Shown here: positions 42,333-52,478 of the stretch, piece after piece | Layout: the number at the start of each line of letters is the position of its first letter | How positions within the stretch are numbered: position 1 is the stretch's first letter | From: Dietzia aurantiaca | GTDB lineage: Bacteria; Actinomycetota; Actinomycetes; Mycobacteriales; Mycobacteriaceae | Direction of reading: 5' to 3' | Assembly (NCBI RefSeq): GCF_021033825.1 | Contig: NZ_JAIFXZ010000009.1 | Span: 62,001-126,000 of the forward strand | DNA length: 64,000 nucleotides | The notes under the pieces: model-generated | Told to the model about the DNA's origin: nothing | Seen by the model: only the letters and a program-made list of their open reading frames with translations | The model's database searches: none | Program-made: the position numbers and the translations under genes

Positions 42333-43070
42333 GTGAACGCCAAGCCCCACAAGAGCGCCAAGGTGCTCCAGACGAAAAAGAACAACGGGATGCTCATCAC
42401 CGTCGTCGCGCTCATCGCGGTGGCCGTGGTGGTGCTGGGTGGTGTCGTCTGGATGGCACAGCGGGGGTCGGAAGCCAACCCCATCACCTTCGGTGAGACC
42501 CAGGACGAGCTCATCGAGATCACCGACGCGGGTGTGATCGCCGTCGGCGAGGCGGGCGCGCCGACCATCCAGGTGTGGGAGGACTACATGTGCCCCGCCT
42601 GCGGCAGCTTCGAGGCGCAGTACGGCGCATCGATCGCCGAGGCGGTCCAGAACGGCGACCTGCGGGCCGAGTTCCACACGCTGAACTTCCTCAACGGCCA
42701 GTCCGGCTCCGGCGAGTACTCCACCCGCGCACTGGCCGCGACCCAGTGCGTGGCGGCGAAGGACACGCTGCCGGTGTTCTTCGAAGTCAAGGCGTCGTTC
42801 TTCGCCAACCAGCCGGGCGAGGGCGGCGGCGACCTCAGCGCGCGCGAACTCGCCTCCCTCGCCGAGGACGCCGGCGCCAACGGCGATGCCGTCGAGTGCA
42901 TCAGCAACGTCGAGACCAATGGCGGGATGGACAAGGCCGCCGACAGCGCGGACAACGCCCAGCAGAGCATCCGCGACATCACCAGTCAGGTGTCGACCCC
43001 GACCGTCGCGCACAACGGCGAGGTCGTGGAGATCAGCAACGCCAGCTGGCTCGTCGACATCATCGGCTAG
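42333..43070 (+). CDS. Membrane-anchored DsbA-like thiol-disulfide oxidoreductase
   Basis: 245 residues. One helix near the N-terminus (MLITVVALIAVAVVVLGGVVWM) anchors a thioredoxin-fold domain outside the membrane. The active site is MCPAC (W-E-D-Y-M-C-P-A-C) and the cis-Pro is in VSTPTVAHNG. Two further cysteines (TQCVAAK, VECISN) may form a structural disulfide. Members of this DsbA/thioredoxin_4 group introduce or shuffle disulfides in exported actinobacterial proteins. The GTG start has AGAGAAAGG about ten bases upstream. A TAGTGT near 42275 may be its -10. Confidence 0.87.
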   Translation: MNAKPHKSAKVLQTKKNNGMLITVVALIAVAVVVLGGVVWMAQRGSEANPITFGETQDELIEITDAGVIAVGEAGAPTIQVWEDYMCPACGSFEAQYGASIAEAVQNGDLRAEFHTLNFLNGQSGSGEYSTRALAATQCVAAKDTLPVFFEVKASFFANQPGEGGGDLSARELASLAEDAGANGDAVECISNVETNGGMDKAADSADNAQQSIRDITSQVSTPTVAHNGEVVEISNASWLVDIIG

Positions 43071-43142
43071 GCCTCCGCGCGGGTACTGACCTGCGCATAT
43101 CGGGATGCCGGTCCCGCCCGCACGGGTGGGGCCGGCACCGAT

Positions 43143-43172
43143 TTGGAACCTGTGCGGGTGGTCGTGTAACTT
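43143..43172 (+). promoter_or_regulatory. Promoter of tRNA-Ala
   Basis: TTGGAA, 18 bases, TAACTT; the tRNA begins 46 bases after the -10, so a 5' leader is removed by RNase P. Confidence 0.55.
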
Positions 43173-43218
43173 AAATCGGGCCGGTGACCGAGAGGGAAAC
43201 GGCAAAGAAATCGAATAC

Positions 43219-43291
43219 GGGGCTATGGCGCAGCTGGTAGCGCACCACACTGGCAGTGTGGGGGTCAGGGGTTCGAGTCCCCTTAGCTCCA
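43219..43291 (+). tRNA. tRNA-Ala (GGC)
   Basis: 73 bases without encoded CCA. The anticodon loop CTGGCAG gives GGC. Acceptor arms GGGGCTA / TAGCTCC include the G3-T70 wobble pair that identifies alanine tRNAs. T-arm GGTTCGAGTCC is canonical. Confidence 0.96.
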
Positions 43292-43303
43292 CCGGAACCG
43301 GAT

Positions 43304-43330
43304 CCCGGGTCGTCATCATGACGGCCCGGG
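43304..43330 (+). terminator. Terminator of tRNA-Ala
   Basis: CCCGGGTCGTCA / TGACGGCCCGGG with a three-base loop (one G-T pair), just after the tRNA. Confidence 0.75.
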
Positions 43331-43378
43331 GTTCGTCGTTTCGCAGGCATACCGCTGGTCCGTGACGCGACCAACTCG

Positions 43379-43384
43379 TAGGGT
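43379..43384 (+). promoter_or_regulatory. -10 box of a leaderless promoter
   Basis: TAGGGT ends six bases before GTG 43391 and supports that start for the serine hydrolase. Confidence 0.5.
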
Positions 43385-43390
43385 CGGGGC

Positions 43391-44488
43391 GTGGACGTAT
43401 TTGCCGCCGCCAGCAGCGCTCTCGATCAGGCCGTCGACGACGACCGGTTGATCGGCTACGTGTGCGGGGTCCGGGAGGCGGGGCGGTCCCGGATCGCCGC
43501 TGGTGGATCGCGAGCGATCGGCGGTGCGGAGATGGGCTCGGAGATCCTCTTCCCGCTCTCCTCCAACACCAAGCCGCTGGGCGGCGCGCTCGCGATGGCG
43601 CTCGTGGAGCAGGGCGTCGTCGGCCTCGATGAGCCAGTCGACCGGTATCTGCCCGAGTTGCGTGAGCTCCGTGTCCTGGCCCGCCCGGACGGGCCACTGG
43701 ATCAGACGGTCCCGATGGACCGGCCCATCACACTGCGTCACCTGCTCACCATGACCGCCGGTTTCGGTTGGGTGGACGAGAATCCCGCGCTGGCCGAGGC
43801 GATGTCCGCGCGGGACGTCGGACCGGGGCCGTACGCCCCGCCCCTCGAGCCGAGAACCTACCTCGGCCGCCTGGCCGAGCTTCCGCTCGCGGGGCAGCCG
43901 GGTGAGGGCTGGTGGTATCACACGAGTAGCGACGTCCTCGGGGTGCTGCTCGCCCGCGCCTCGGGCCGGGCGGTGGCCGACCTGATGGCCGAGCACATCA
44001 CCGGGCCGCTGGGGCTGGCAGATACGGGCTTCACCGCCGATCCGAGTCGCCTGCCCACCTCGTACGGCGCGGGGGAGGGCGGCCGTCCCGCGCCTCTGGA
44101 CACCGCGAGCAGGTTCGTCGGGCCGCCCGCGTTCGAGTCACTCGCCTGCGGCCTCGTCTCCACCGTCGGCGACTACCTCACGTTCCTCGAAGCGCTCGTC
44201 GACGGCGGCCGGGTGCTCGGCCGGGACAGCGTCGGGCTCCTGGCGACCGACCACCTCACCGAGCCTCAACGTCGGGTGGCGAAGGGGATCATCGAGCCGG
44301 GGTGCGGTTACGGCTTCCAGGTGGAGGTCCGCCCAGGCGGGGTCGTGGGTTGGGCCGGAGGTCTGGGCACGATCGGTTACGTCGACCGGCGCACGGGGCG
44401 GTCTGCGGCGGTGTTCACCCCGCAGTCCTTCGACATGCCGGGAACTGCCGAGGCGTTGGATCAGGTGTGGCGACTGCTCGGTGGCTAG
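43391..44488 (+). CDS. Class-C beta-lactamase-like serine hydrolase
   Basis: 365 residues. The nucleophile motif S-x-x-K appears as SNTK in PLSSNTKPLGGAL (~residue 58). The second motif is YHTSSDVLGVLLA, so Y-x-N is changed to Y-H-T; the third is probably GWAGGLGT in place of K/H-T-G. No signal peptide is seen, so it is likely cytosolic, as for esterase or D-aminopeptidase members of the family rather than true beta-lactamases. Natural substrate unknown. It stands alone between tRNA-Ala and the convergent nadE gene. Confidence 0.82.
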   Translation: MDVFAAASSALDQAVDDDRLIGYVCGVREAGRSRIAAGGSRAIGGAEMGSEILFPLSSNTKPLGGALAMALVEQGVVGLDEPVDRYLPELRELRVLARPDGPLDQTVPMDRPITLRHLLTMTAGFGWVDENPALAEAMSARDVGPGPYAPPLEPRTYLGRLAELPLAGQPGEGWWYHTSSDVLGVLLARASGRAVADLMAEHITGPLGLADTGFTADPSRLPTSYGAGEGGRPAPLDTASRFVGPPAFESLACGLVSTVGDYLTFLEALVDGGRVLGRDSVGLLATDHLTEPQRRVAKGIIEPGCGYGFQVEVRPGGVVGWAGGLGTIGYVDRRTGRSAAVFTPQSFDMPGTAEALDQVWRLLGG

Positions 44489-44528
44489 CTTTTCCGCCCA
44501 CGCACGTCGTATGTAGACAGGCGGCAGG

Positions 44529-45398
44529 TCAGCGCCACCATGTGTCGAGCGGGGACGCCGGGACGTTCCGCTTGTGGCGCGAGTTGAGGAAGAGCTGTTC
44601 GATCCGCTCCGCGGCCGCGCCGGGGACGCCGTCGAGACCCTCGAGGTAGTCGTCGATCTGTTCGTACGTCACGCCCAGCGCCACCTCGTCGGGCAGGCCG
44701 GGGCGGTCGTCCTCGAGGTCCGCGGTGGGGGCCTTGCGCCAGGTCGAGTCGGGGGCGCCGAGGTGACGCAGCAGCGCTGCGCCCTGGCGCTTGGACAAAC
44801 CGGTCAGGGGGGTGAGGTCGACGCCGCCGTCGCCGTACTTGGTGAAGAAGCCCGTCACCGCTTCCGCGGCGTGATCTGTGCCGACGACGACGAGGTTCAG
44901 CTGCCCGGCGACCGCATACTGGGAGATCATCCGTTCGCGGGCCTTGACGTTTCCGCGGACGAAGTCGCGGAGCGGGCCCGCCTGCTCCGGCAGCTCGGAG
45001 AGGGCTGCCGCGGCGGCCGCGGAGGACGCATCGGTGGCGGCCTTGACATCGACCGTGACGCAACCGTCGGGCCGGATGAACGCCAGGGCGGTCTGCGCGT
45101 CGTCCTCGTCGGCCTGGGTCCCGTACGGCAGACGCATGGCGACGAAGCGGGCATCCGGCATGCCATCGGCGCGGAGGCGCTCGACGGCGAGCTGGCACAA
45201 CCGGCCGGCGAGGGTCGAGTCCTGGCCTCCGCTGATCCCCAGGACGAAGCCCGTGGCGGGGGTCGAGCGCAGGTAGTCCACGAGGAACGAGACCCGGTCC
45301 TCGACCTCACGGGCCGGGTCGATCCCGGGGCGGACCCCGAGCTGGGCGATGATCTCTGCACGGAGGCCGGCAGGGGTTCCGGTGGGGGAGGAGTCCAT
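44529..45398 (-). CDS. nadE: NH3-dependent NAD+ synthetase
   Basis: 289 residues, the short NadE type without a glutaminase domain. The PP-loop is [15 protein letters not shown]. Other family blocks: [51 protein letters not shown], and the C-terminal [13 protein letters not shown]. It converts deamido-NAD+ to NAD+ with ammonia. The ATG giving [16 protein letters not shown] was chosen; on the minus strand TATGCT (45405-45410) ends six bases upstream, so its mRNA may be leaderless. It is divergent from rpmJ. Confidence 0.95.
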   Translation of the reverse strand: MDSSPTGTPAGLRAEIIAQLGVRPGIDPAREVEDRVSFLVDYLRSTPATGFVLGISGGQDSTLAGRLCQLAVERLRADGMPDARFVAMRLPYGTQADEDDAQTALAFIRPDGCVTVDVKAATDASSAAAAAALSELPEQAGPLRDFVRGNVKARERMISQYAVAGQLNLVVVGTDHAAEAVTGFFTKYGDGGVDLTPLTGLSKRQGAALLRHLGAPDSTWRKAPTADLEDDRPGLPDEVALGVTYEQIDDYLEGLDGVPGAAAERIEQLFLNSRHKRNVPASPLDTWWR

Positions 45399-45404
45399 GG
45401 GGCC

Positions 45405-45410
45405 AGCATA
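45405..45410 (-). promoter_or_regulatory. -10 box of a leaderless nadE promoter
   Basis: TATGCT on the minus strand, six bases before the nadE ATG. Confidence 0.45.
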
Positions 45411-45573
45411 TGCGGCGGCCTCGTTCACGCCATTTGGAGTTCTGCTGGGCCCGTCCGTTACTATGGACCAGTTGTGTGTCGTGCATCCGCCCCTCGGGAC
45501 GGACGTGTCGCACAGTGAATCCCAGTCGTGTCGGTGGCCATCGCGGCCGCCCCGAGAGCCTAAGGAGCGCCAG

Positions 45574-45696
45574 ATGAAGGTCCGTAAGTCCCTTCGGTCG
45601 CTGAAGAACAAGCCGGGCGCCCAGGTTGTCCGCCGTCGCGGCAAGGTCTACGTGATCAACCGCAAGGACCCCCGGTTCAAGGCCCGCCAGGGCTGA
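45574..45696 (+). CDS. rpmJ: Ribosomal protein bL36, zinc-free form
   Basis: 40 residues. It has the bL36 frame [11 protein letters not shown]...[23 protein letters not shown] but no cysteine or zinc-ligand His at all, so it is the C-minus paralogue that replaces the zinc-binding form. TAAGGAG lies seven bases before the ATG. A TTGGAG/TACTAT pair (19-base gap) around 45434-45464 is a possible promoter. I find no evident Zur operator. A strong terminator follows 30 bases after the stop, so it is a single-gene unit. Confidence 0.93.
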   Translation: MKVRKSLRSLKNKPGAQVVRRRGKVYVINRKDPRFKARQG

Positions 45697-45726
45697 TCAG
45701 CGTCGCGTGAATTCTCACGCACCCCT

Positions 45727-45764
45727 CAAGGGCCCGTTACCGGTTCGCCGGTGGCGGGCCCTTG
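45727..45764 (+). terminator. Terminator of rpmJ
   Basis: CAAGGGCCCG / CGGGCCCTTG arms with an inner CCGG-TTCG-CCGG hairpin, then TCGTCGTC. Confidence 0.85.
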
Positions 45765-46140
45765 TCGTCGTCTCCCTGGGCAGTGGGTTCCACGTCCGAT
45801 GGGACCCCTCCCGGCCGCCCCTCCTTGTTCGTTTCCGGCCCCCGGAGCCGGCTCTCGGAAGGGCGCGAGACCGTCCACCGACGCGTCGGGTGGGGGTGGT
45901 CGCGTGGGGTCCCGGATCGGCGGAGAAGTGGTCAACCTGTGGATGAAATGGGGACGGGTTGTGAGGGCTTTGTGGGGGCGTTGGGAGCTTGTTGTGGGTT
46001 GCCCGAACGGTGTTTCGCAATGCTCTTCGGGGTGCAACGATGGTGTGGTGCACCCGCCGGGAGGACCCCGGCGCGGTCGGTTCCAGATGGGGGCCGACAG
46101 CGTCCCACAAGGCGGGATCACGACCTGGGAATTCCAGCTA
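45765..46140. other. Gene-free interval before the nrd promoter
   Basis: About 375 bases without a believable gene. Long open frames exist on both strands, but they are Arg/Pro/Gly-rich or lack ribosome-binding sites. Between 45935 and 46050 the plus strand is strikingly rich in G and T (repeated TGGGG, TTGTGGG, GGGTTGTG), unlike its neighbours. No riboswitch or RNA fold was recognised. Confidence 0.5.
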
Positions 46141-46146
46141 TGTAAG

Positions 46147-46193
46147 ACCAAAATGTTGTGGTCGGTTGACCTTCCAGGCACTAGGGGTAGTGT
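46147..46193 (+). promoter_or_regulatory. nrd promoter with two NrdR-like boxes
   Basis: The core promoter is TTGACC (46166-46171), 16 bases, TAGTGT (46188-46193). The inverted repeat GCACTAGGGGTAGTGT (46178-46193) covers the -10; it matches the outer positions of the NrdR consensus ACAC(W)A...T(W)GTGT. A second, weaker repeat ACCAAAATGTTGTGGT (46147-46162) lies before the -35. Their centres are 31 bases apart, three helical turns, as in known tandem NrdR boxes. Confidence 0.6.
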
Positions 46194-46364
46194 CTAGAGG
46201 CGTTGCGGCACCGAAGAATGCCAACCATGTGATTCGGGGCCATGACCACCAGCAGACATTACGGTGACCCGCCGTCCGCGCCAGAAGCGTCGGACCGGAT
46301 CACCACCACGAGAAGAGCCCCTCGCGCCGCCGCGGCGCCTGTGCCGAAAGAGGTCCCCACACTC

Positions 46365-46595
46365 ATGGTCACCGTCTACACCAAGCCCGCCTGCGTCCAG
46401 TGCAACGCCACCTACAAGGCGCTCGACAAGCACGGCATCGAGTACCAGCTCATCGACATCTCGGTCGACGACGAGGCACGCGAGTACGTCATGGCGCTGG
46501 GCTACCTCCAGGCGCCGGTCGTGGTGTCCGGTTCCGACCACTGGTCCGGCTTCCGCCCGGACCGCATCAAGGCCCTCGCCTCGGTCGCGGCCTAG
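46365..46595 (+). CDS. nrdH: Glutaredoxin-like electron donor NrdH
   Basis: 76 residues. MVTVYTKPACVQCNAT carries the CVQC redox pair (residues 10-13) typical of NrdH; the cis-Pro is in QAPVVV, and the C-terminal SGFRPDRI(K)AL is the NrdH signature. It passes electrons from thioredoxin reductase to NrdE. The ATG here is preferred to upstream in-frame starts because homologues begin MVTVYTKP. The predicted transcription start lies ~165 bases upstream, an unusually long leader for this window. First gene of nrdHIEF. Confidence 0.95.
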   Translation: MVTVYTKPACVQCNATYKALDKHGIEYQLIDISVDDEAREYVMALGYLQAPVVVSGSDHWSGFRPDRIKALASVAA

Positions 46596-46645
46596 CTTTC
46601 CGACAAGACCAGCAACACCAGAGTTCATGTGACTAGGGGGCAGCC

Positions 46646-47088
46646 ATGGCGGCTCCGGATCCGGCCGATACGCCGGTGAGGATCGTCTACTTCTCCAACG
46701 TGTCCGAGTACACGAAGAAATTCGTCGATCGGCTCGGTCTTCCCGCGGTGCGCATACCGGTGCGGAGGACCGAGCCGATGCCGGCCGTGTCGGACCCGTA
46801 TGTTCTTATCGTCCCGACCTACGGGGGAAGCCTCGAGATCACCGGGAAGAACGGGGCTGCGGTCCCGCGTCAGGTGGTCGCGTTCCTCAACGACGCGCAC
46901 AACAGAAGTCTCTGCCGAGGCGTGATCGCCGGCGGCAACACCAACTTCGGATCCGACTTCGGTCGCTCCGGCGACGTGATCGCGAACAAGCTGGAGATCC
47001 CGTATCTCTACCGGTTCGAGTTGATGGGCACACAGGAGGACGTCATCCGCGTCCGAGAAGGATTGGAAGAGTTTTGGCAGCACCAACA

Positions 47089-47092
<4 letters not shown>
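46646..47092 (+). CDS. nrdI: Flavodoxin-like NrdI
   Basis: 148 residues. The FMN-binding loops are [35 protein letters not shown] and [20 protein letters not shown]. NrdI uses reduced FMN to generate the oxidant that activates the dimanganese-tyrosyl centre of NrdF. The start ATG follows AGGGGGCAGCC. Its stop overlaps the nrdE start ATGA, showing coupling with the large reductase subunit. Confidence 0.96.
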
Positions 47093-50311
<3,219 letters not shown>

Positions 50312-50346
50312 CCTCTCTTCGCGCGCGGTCAGGCACCTGACACCAG

Positions 50347-50388
50347 CCGGGCCCTGAGAACCTGTGACACCACAGGCTCAGGGCCCGG
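50347..50388 (+). terminator. Terminator of the nrd operon
   Basis: CCGGGCCCTGAG / CTCAGGGCCCGG enclosing an inner CCTGTG-ACAC-CACAGG hairpin. Confidence 0.85.
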
Positions 50389-50540
50389 TGGCGTTCCTGC
50401 ACCCAGGATATCGGCGTGCAGGGCGAAACCGCGTGCGGAGGTGGACGTCCGCTTATCATCGAAGCGATCCCGACGGCGTCCACGCCTCCTACGGCCGAGC
50501 GCGCATCCAGGGTGATATCCCCGCGTGAAAGGGAAATGCC

Positions 50541-51077
50541 ATGTCGTCGCATGCGGGAGGCGCCGAGGCCGAGGTCTCGGTCCGGCGAGAGCGTGACCTC
50601 CTGGCCGAGGTGCATCTGTCCACCGAGGAGGGGATCTACGGCCTGATCCTCGTGGCGGGGCTCGTCGCGGTCGCCGGCAACACCGGTCTGTCCTCCGTTC
50701 GGGCGCTGGCGTTCGTCCTCGTCACCGTCGGCGTGTTCTGGGTCGCGCACGTGTACTCGGGGACCGTGGCCGCGCACAGCAGTCACGCGGGACTGTCCCT
50801 GAGGGCGTCGCTCCGGATGGCACGTAAGCGTTCCAGGGGACTGCTCGCGGCCGTCGTCCCGCCCGCCATCCCGCTGGTTCTGGGCGCGGTGGGACTGATC
50901 GATGATCTCGTCGCCGACTGGATAGCGATGTGGACGATCGTCGCCGTCCTCGCCCTGCTCGGCTACCTCACCTATCGACGTCGCGACGCGCCGCTGCGCA
51001 TGTGTCTTCTCGCCGCGGTGTCCACGGCGGCGCTCGGGTTCGTCATCATCGTGGCCAAAGCGCTGCTGCACCACTGA
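50541..51077 (+). CDS. Small integral membrane protein of unknown function
   Basis: 178 residues. About four helices: GLILVAGLVAVAGNTGL, ALAFVLVTVGVFWVAHVY, LLAAVVPPAIPLVLGAVGLI and a C-terminal pair around WIAMWTIVAVLALLGYLTY / LLAAVSTAALGFVIIVAKALL. A basic segment (LRMARKRSRG) sits between helices 2 and 3. The N-terminus is acidic and cytosolic. I recognise no family with confidence. It lies between nrdF and the convergent lipoprotein gene, with its own upstream gap of ~150 bases; GAAAGGGAAATGCC precedes the ATG. Confidence 0.65.
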   Translation: MSSHAGGAEAEVSVRRERDLLAEVHLSTEEGIYGLILVAGLVAVAGNTGLSSVRALAFVLVTVGVFWVAHVYSGTVAAHSSHAGLSLRASLRMARKRSRGLLAAVVPPAIPLVLGAVGLIDDLVADWIAMWTIVAVLALLGYLTYRRRDAPLRMCLLAAVSTAALGFVIIVAKALLHH

Positions 51078-51097
51078 GCCCGCCGACGCGGTGGCGA

Positions 51098-52225
51098 CTA
51101 TCCGTCGGGAGCGATCCCGTTGATCGACGTGCGGATGTCCTCCAGCACCGCGCGTGCCGCGACCGGTCCGGAGCCCTCCCACACGGCCCGATCCATCACG
51201 AAGATCCTGTTGGCGCCCACCGCATCCAGGTCGGCCCAGCGGTCGGAGGCGAAAACCTCGCGCGCCGCGTCCGCCTCCGAAGGGCCTCCGCCGACGATCG
51301 CGAAGATCACGTCGCCGTCCAGTTCGTCGCCGAGCGCGGGTGACTCGGGCAGGGGAGGGACCTGCTCGCCGTCTCGCGTGCGCTGGGCCGGAGGCCGGCC
51401 GGCTTCCACCGACTCGAGCAGCAACGAACCGAGCGTGGCCGGGTCCTGGACCTCCGCCCCGCCCGTGTCGGACACCGAGACCAGCGAGACCCGCGAGTCG
51501 GACGGGGTCGCCGCGCCGATCGTCATCCGCGTCCTCTCGATCACGTCCAGCAGTACATCGCCGCCCGCACGGGGCCTGCCGTAGGCGTCGGAGATCAGCT
51601 CGGTCGCGCCCGTCCAGGACGGGGGGTCGGCGTCATAGACGACCGTGGGGGCGACGGCGTCCAGGGCCTCCACGACCGCGTCATCGAGTCCGTCCGTGCC
51701 CGCCAGCACGATCAGGTCCGGATCGAGGTTCCGCGCGGTCGAAGCGGCCTCCGACGGGCTCGGTACCGACAGATCGACCTTGGGGAGGTCGGTCAGAGAC
51801 GTGGGGAGGTAGACGTCCGCGTCCCAGGGCAGCCCGGAGGTGCCGACGACGAGCTGCTGCAGCCCGAGGGCACAGGCGACGTCGACGGCGCCCACACCGA
51901 GCGCGAGGATTCGTTCGGGGGACCGCGGCACCTCGACGGAGTCGCCGCCCGGCCCCTCGGACGGCACATCACGATCGCCCCCGCCCGGGAACTCGGCGGG
52001 CGCGGGCTGCTCGGCGCAGGACTCCTCCGGCTCGGCGGAGCGCTGGAGCTCCTCGCCGGCCATGCGCGAGGGCGTCGTCGTCACCGGGTGCTCGACCATG
52101 TCGACAGGGGAGGGGCCACACGCGGAGAGCGTCAGTCCGATCGCCAGCGGGGCCGCGAGGCCGGCGGTCAGTCGCCCGTACCCCCGCCCGGGGTGGCGGC
52201 GGAGTGATGGCGCGGAGTCGGTCAT
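51098..52225 (-). CDS. fecB: FecB-like iron/siderophore-binding lipoprotein
   Basis: 375 residues. A lipoprotein signal peptide ends in LTLSACGPS, so the mature protein is tethered by Cys. An extended Pro/Glu-rich linker follows, with a CAEQPAP segment. The periplasmic-binding domain typical of ABC iron uptake begins at RSPERILALGVGAVDVACALGL and continues through NLDPDLIVLAGTDG and ANRIFVMDRAVWEGSG. No permease or ATPase genes adjoin it. In mycobacteria fecB also stands alone next to ctaD. There is no iron box in its promoter region. TAGGCT eight bases before the ATG suggests a leaderless mRNA. Confidence 0.85.
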   Translation of the reverse strand: MTDSAPSLRRHPGRGYGRLTAGLAAPLAIGLTLSACGPSPVDMVEHPVTTTPSRMAGEELQRSAEPEESCAEQPAPAEFPGGGDRDVPSEGPGGDSVEVPRSPERILALGVGAVDVACALGLQQLVVGTSGLPWDADVYLPTSLTDLPKVDLSVPSPSEAASTARNLDPDLIVLAGTDGLDDAVVEALDAVAPTVVYDADPPSWTGATELISDAYGRPRAGGDVLLDVIERTRMTIGAATPSDSRVSLVSVSDTGGAEVQDPATLGSLLLESVEAGRPPAQRTRDGEQVPPLPESPALGDELDGDVIFAIVGGGPSEADAAREVFASDRWADLDAVGANRIFVMDRAVWEGSGPVAARAVLEDIRTSINGIAPDG

Positions 52226-52233
52226 GGGAACAC

Positions 52234-52239
52234 AGCCTA
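52234..52239 (-). promoter_or_regulatory. -10 box of the fecB-like gene
   Basis: TAGGCT on the minus strand, eight bases before the ATG; the rest of the ~250-base gap to ctaD shows no operator that I recognise. Confidence 0.45.
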
Positions 52240-52478
52240 GGAGATCGCCCGACGGCCGTCGTCTCCGTGGAGGTCGGGGACGTCTCGGACGCCGGGCGTG
52301 AGTGCGGTGTGGATCACCGTCGATGTGCCGGATGACCACCGGAGACGAGTTCGGCGGGGTGGGTGGTTCTGGTTCTCAGGCGGGGGTTAGGATTGCGGTC
52401 ACGCACTATTCCTATGCGTTCGACGTAGGGTCGGTGGTTCGACCCGCGACGTCGGGTGAGGCGTTCAGGAGGACCCTT

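Noticed and set aside
41973-43697. 574-codon minus-strand open frame across tmRNA, the DsbA-like gene and tRNA-Ala
   Set aside because: It runs antisense to three solid genes and contains the SCRELNPGPPQLRQGFSVRSPP-type string produced by tmRNA complements.
43391-44488. True beta-lactamase (resistance gene)
   Set aside because: Only the S-x-x-K motif is clean, no signal peptide is seen and the other two motifs deviate; a general serine hydrolase is the safer call.
45420-45573. Zur operator upstream of the zinc-free rpmJ
   Set aside because: No AT-rich TGAAAAT-type palindrome is present by eye; only an ordinary promoter-like pair.
45950-46020. TGGG repeats resembling MraZ-binding boxes
   Set aside because: Spacing of the repeats is irregular (9, then about 13 bases) rather than the regular ten, and no cell-wall cluster follows.
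45751-46197. 148-codon open frame in the rpmJ-nrdH gap
   Set aside because: No ribosome-binding site, starts inside the rpmJ terminator, low-complexity start and overlaps the nrd promoter.
46194-46364. Cobalamin riboswitch in the nrd leader
   Set aside because: No B12-box-like segment or the expected helices were found; class Ib operons are rarely B12-controlled.
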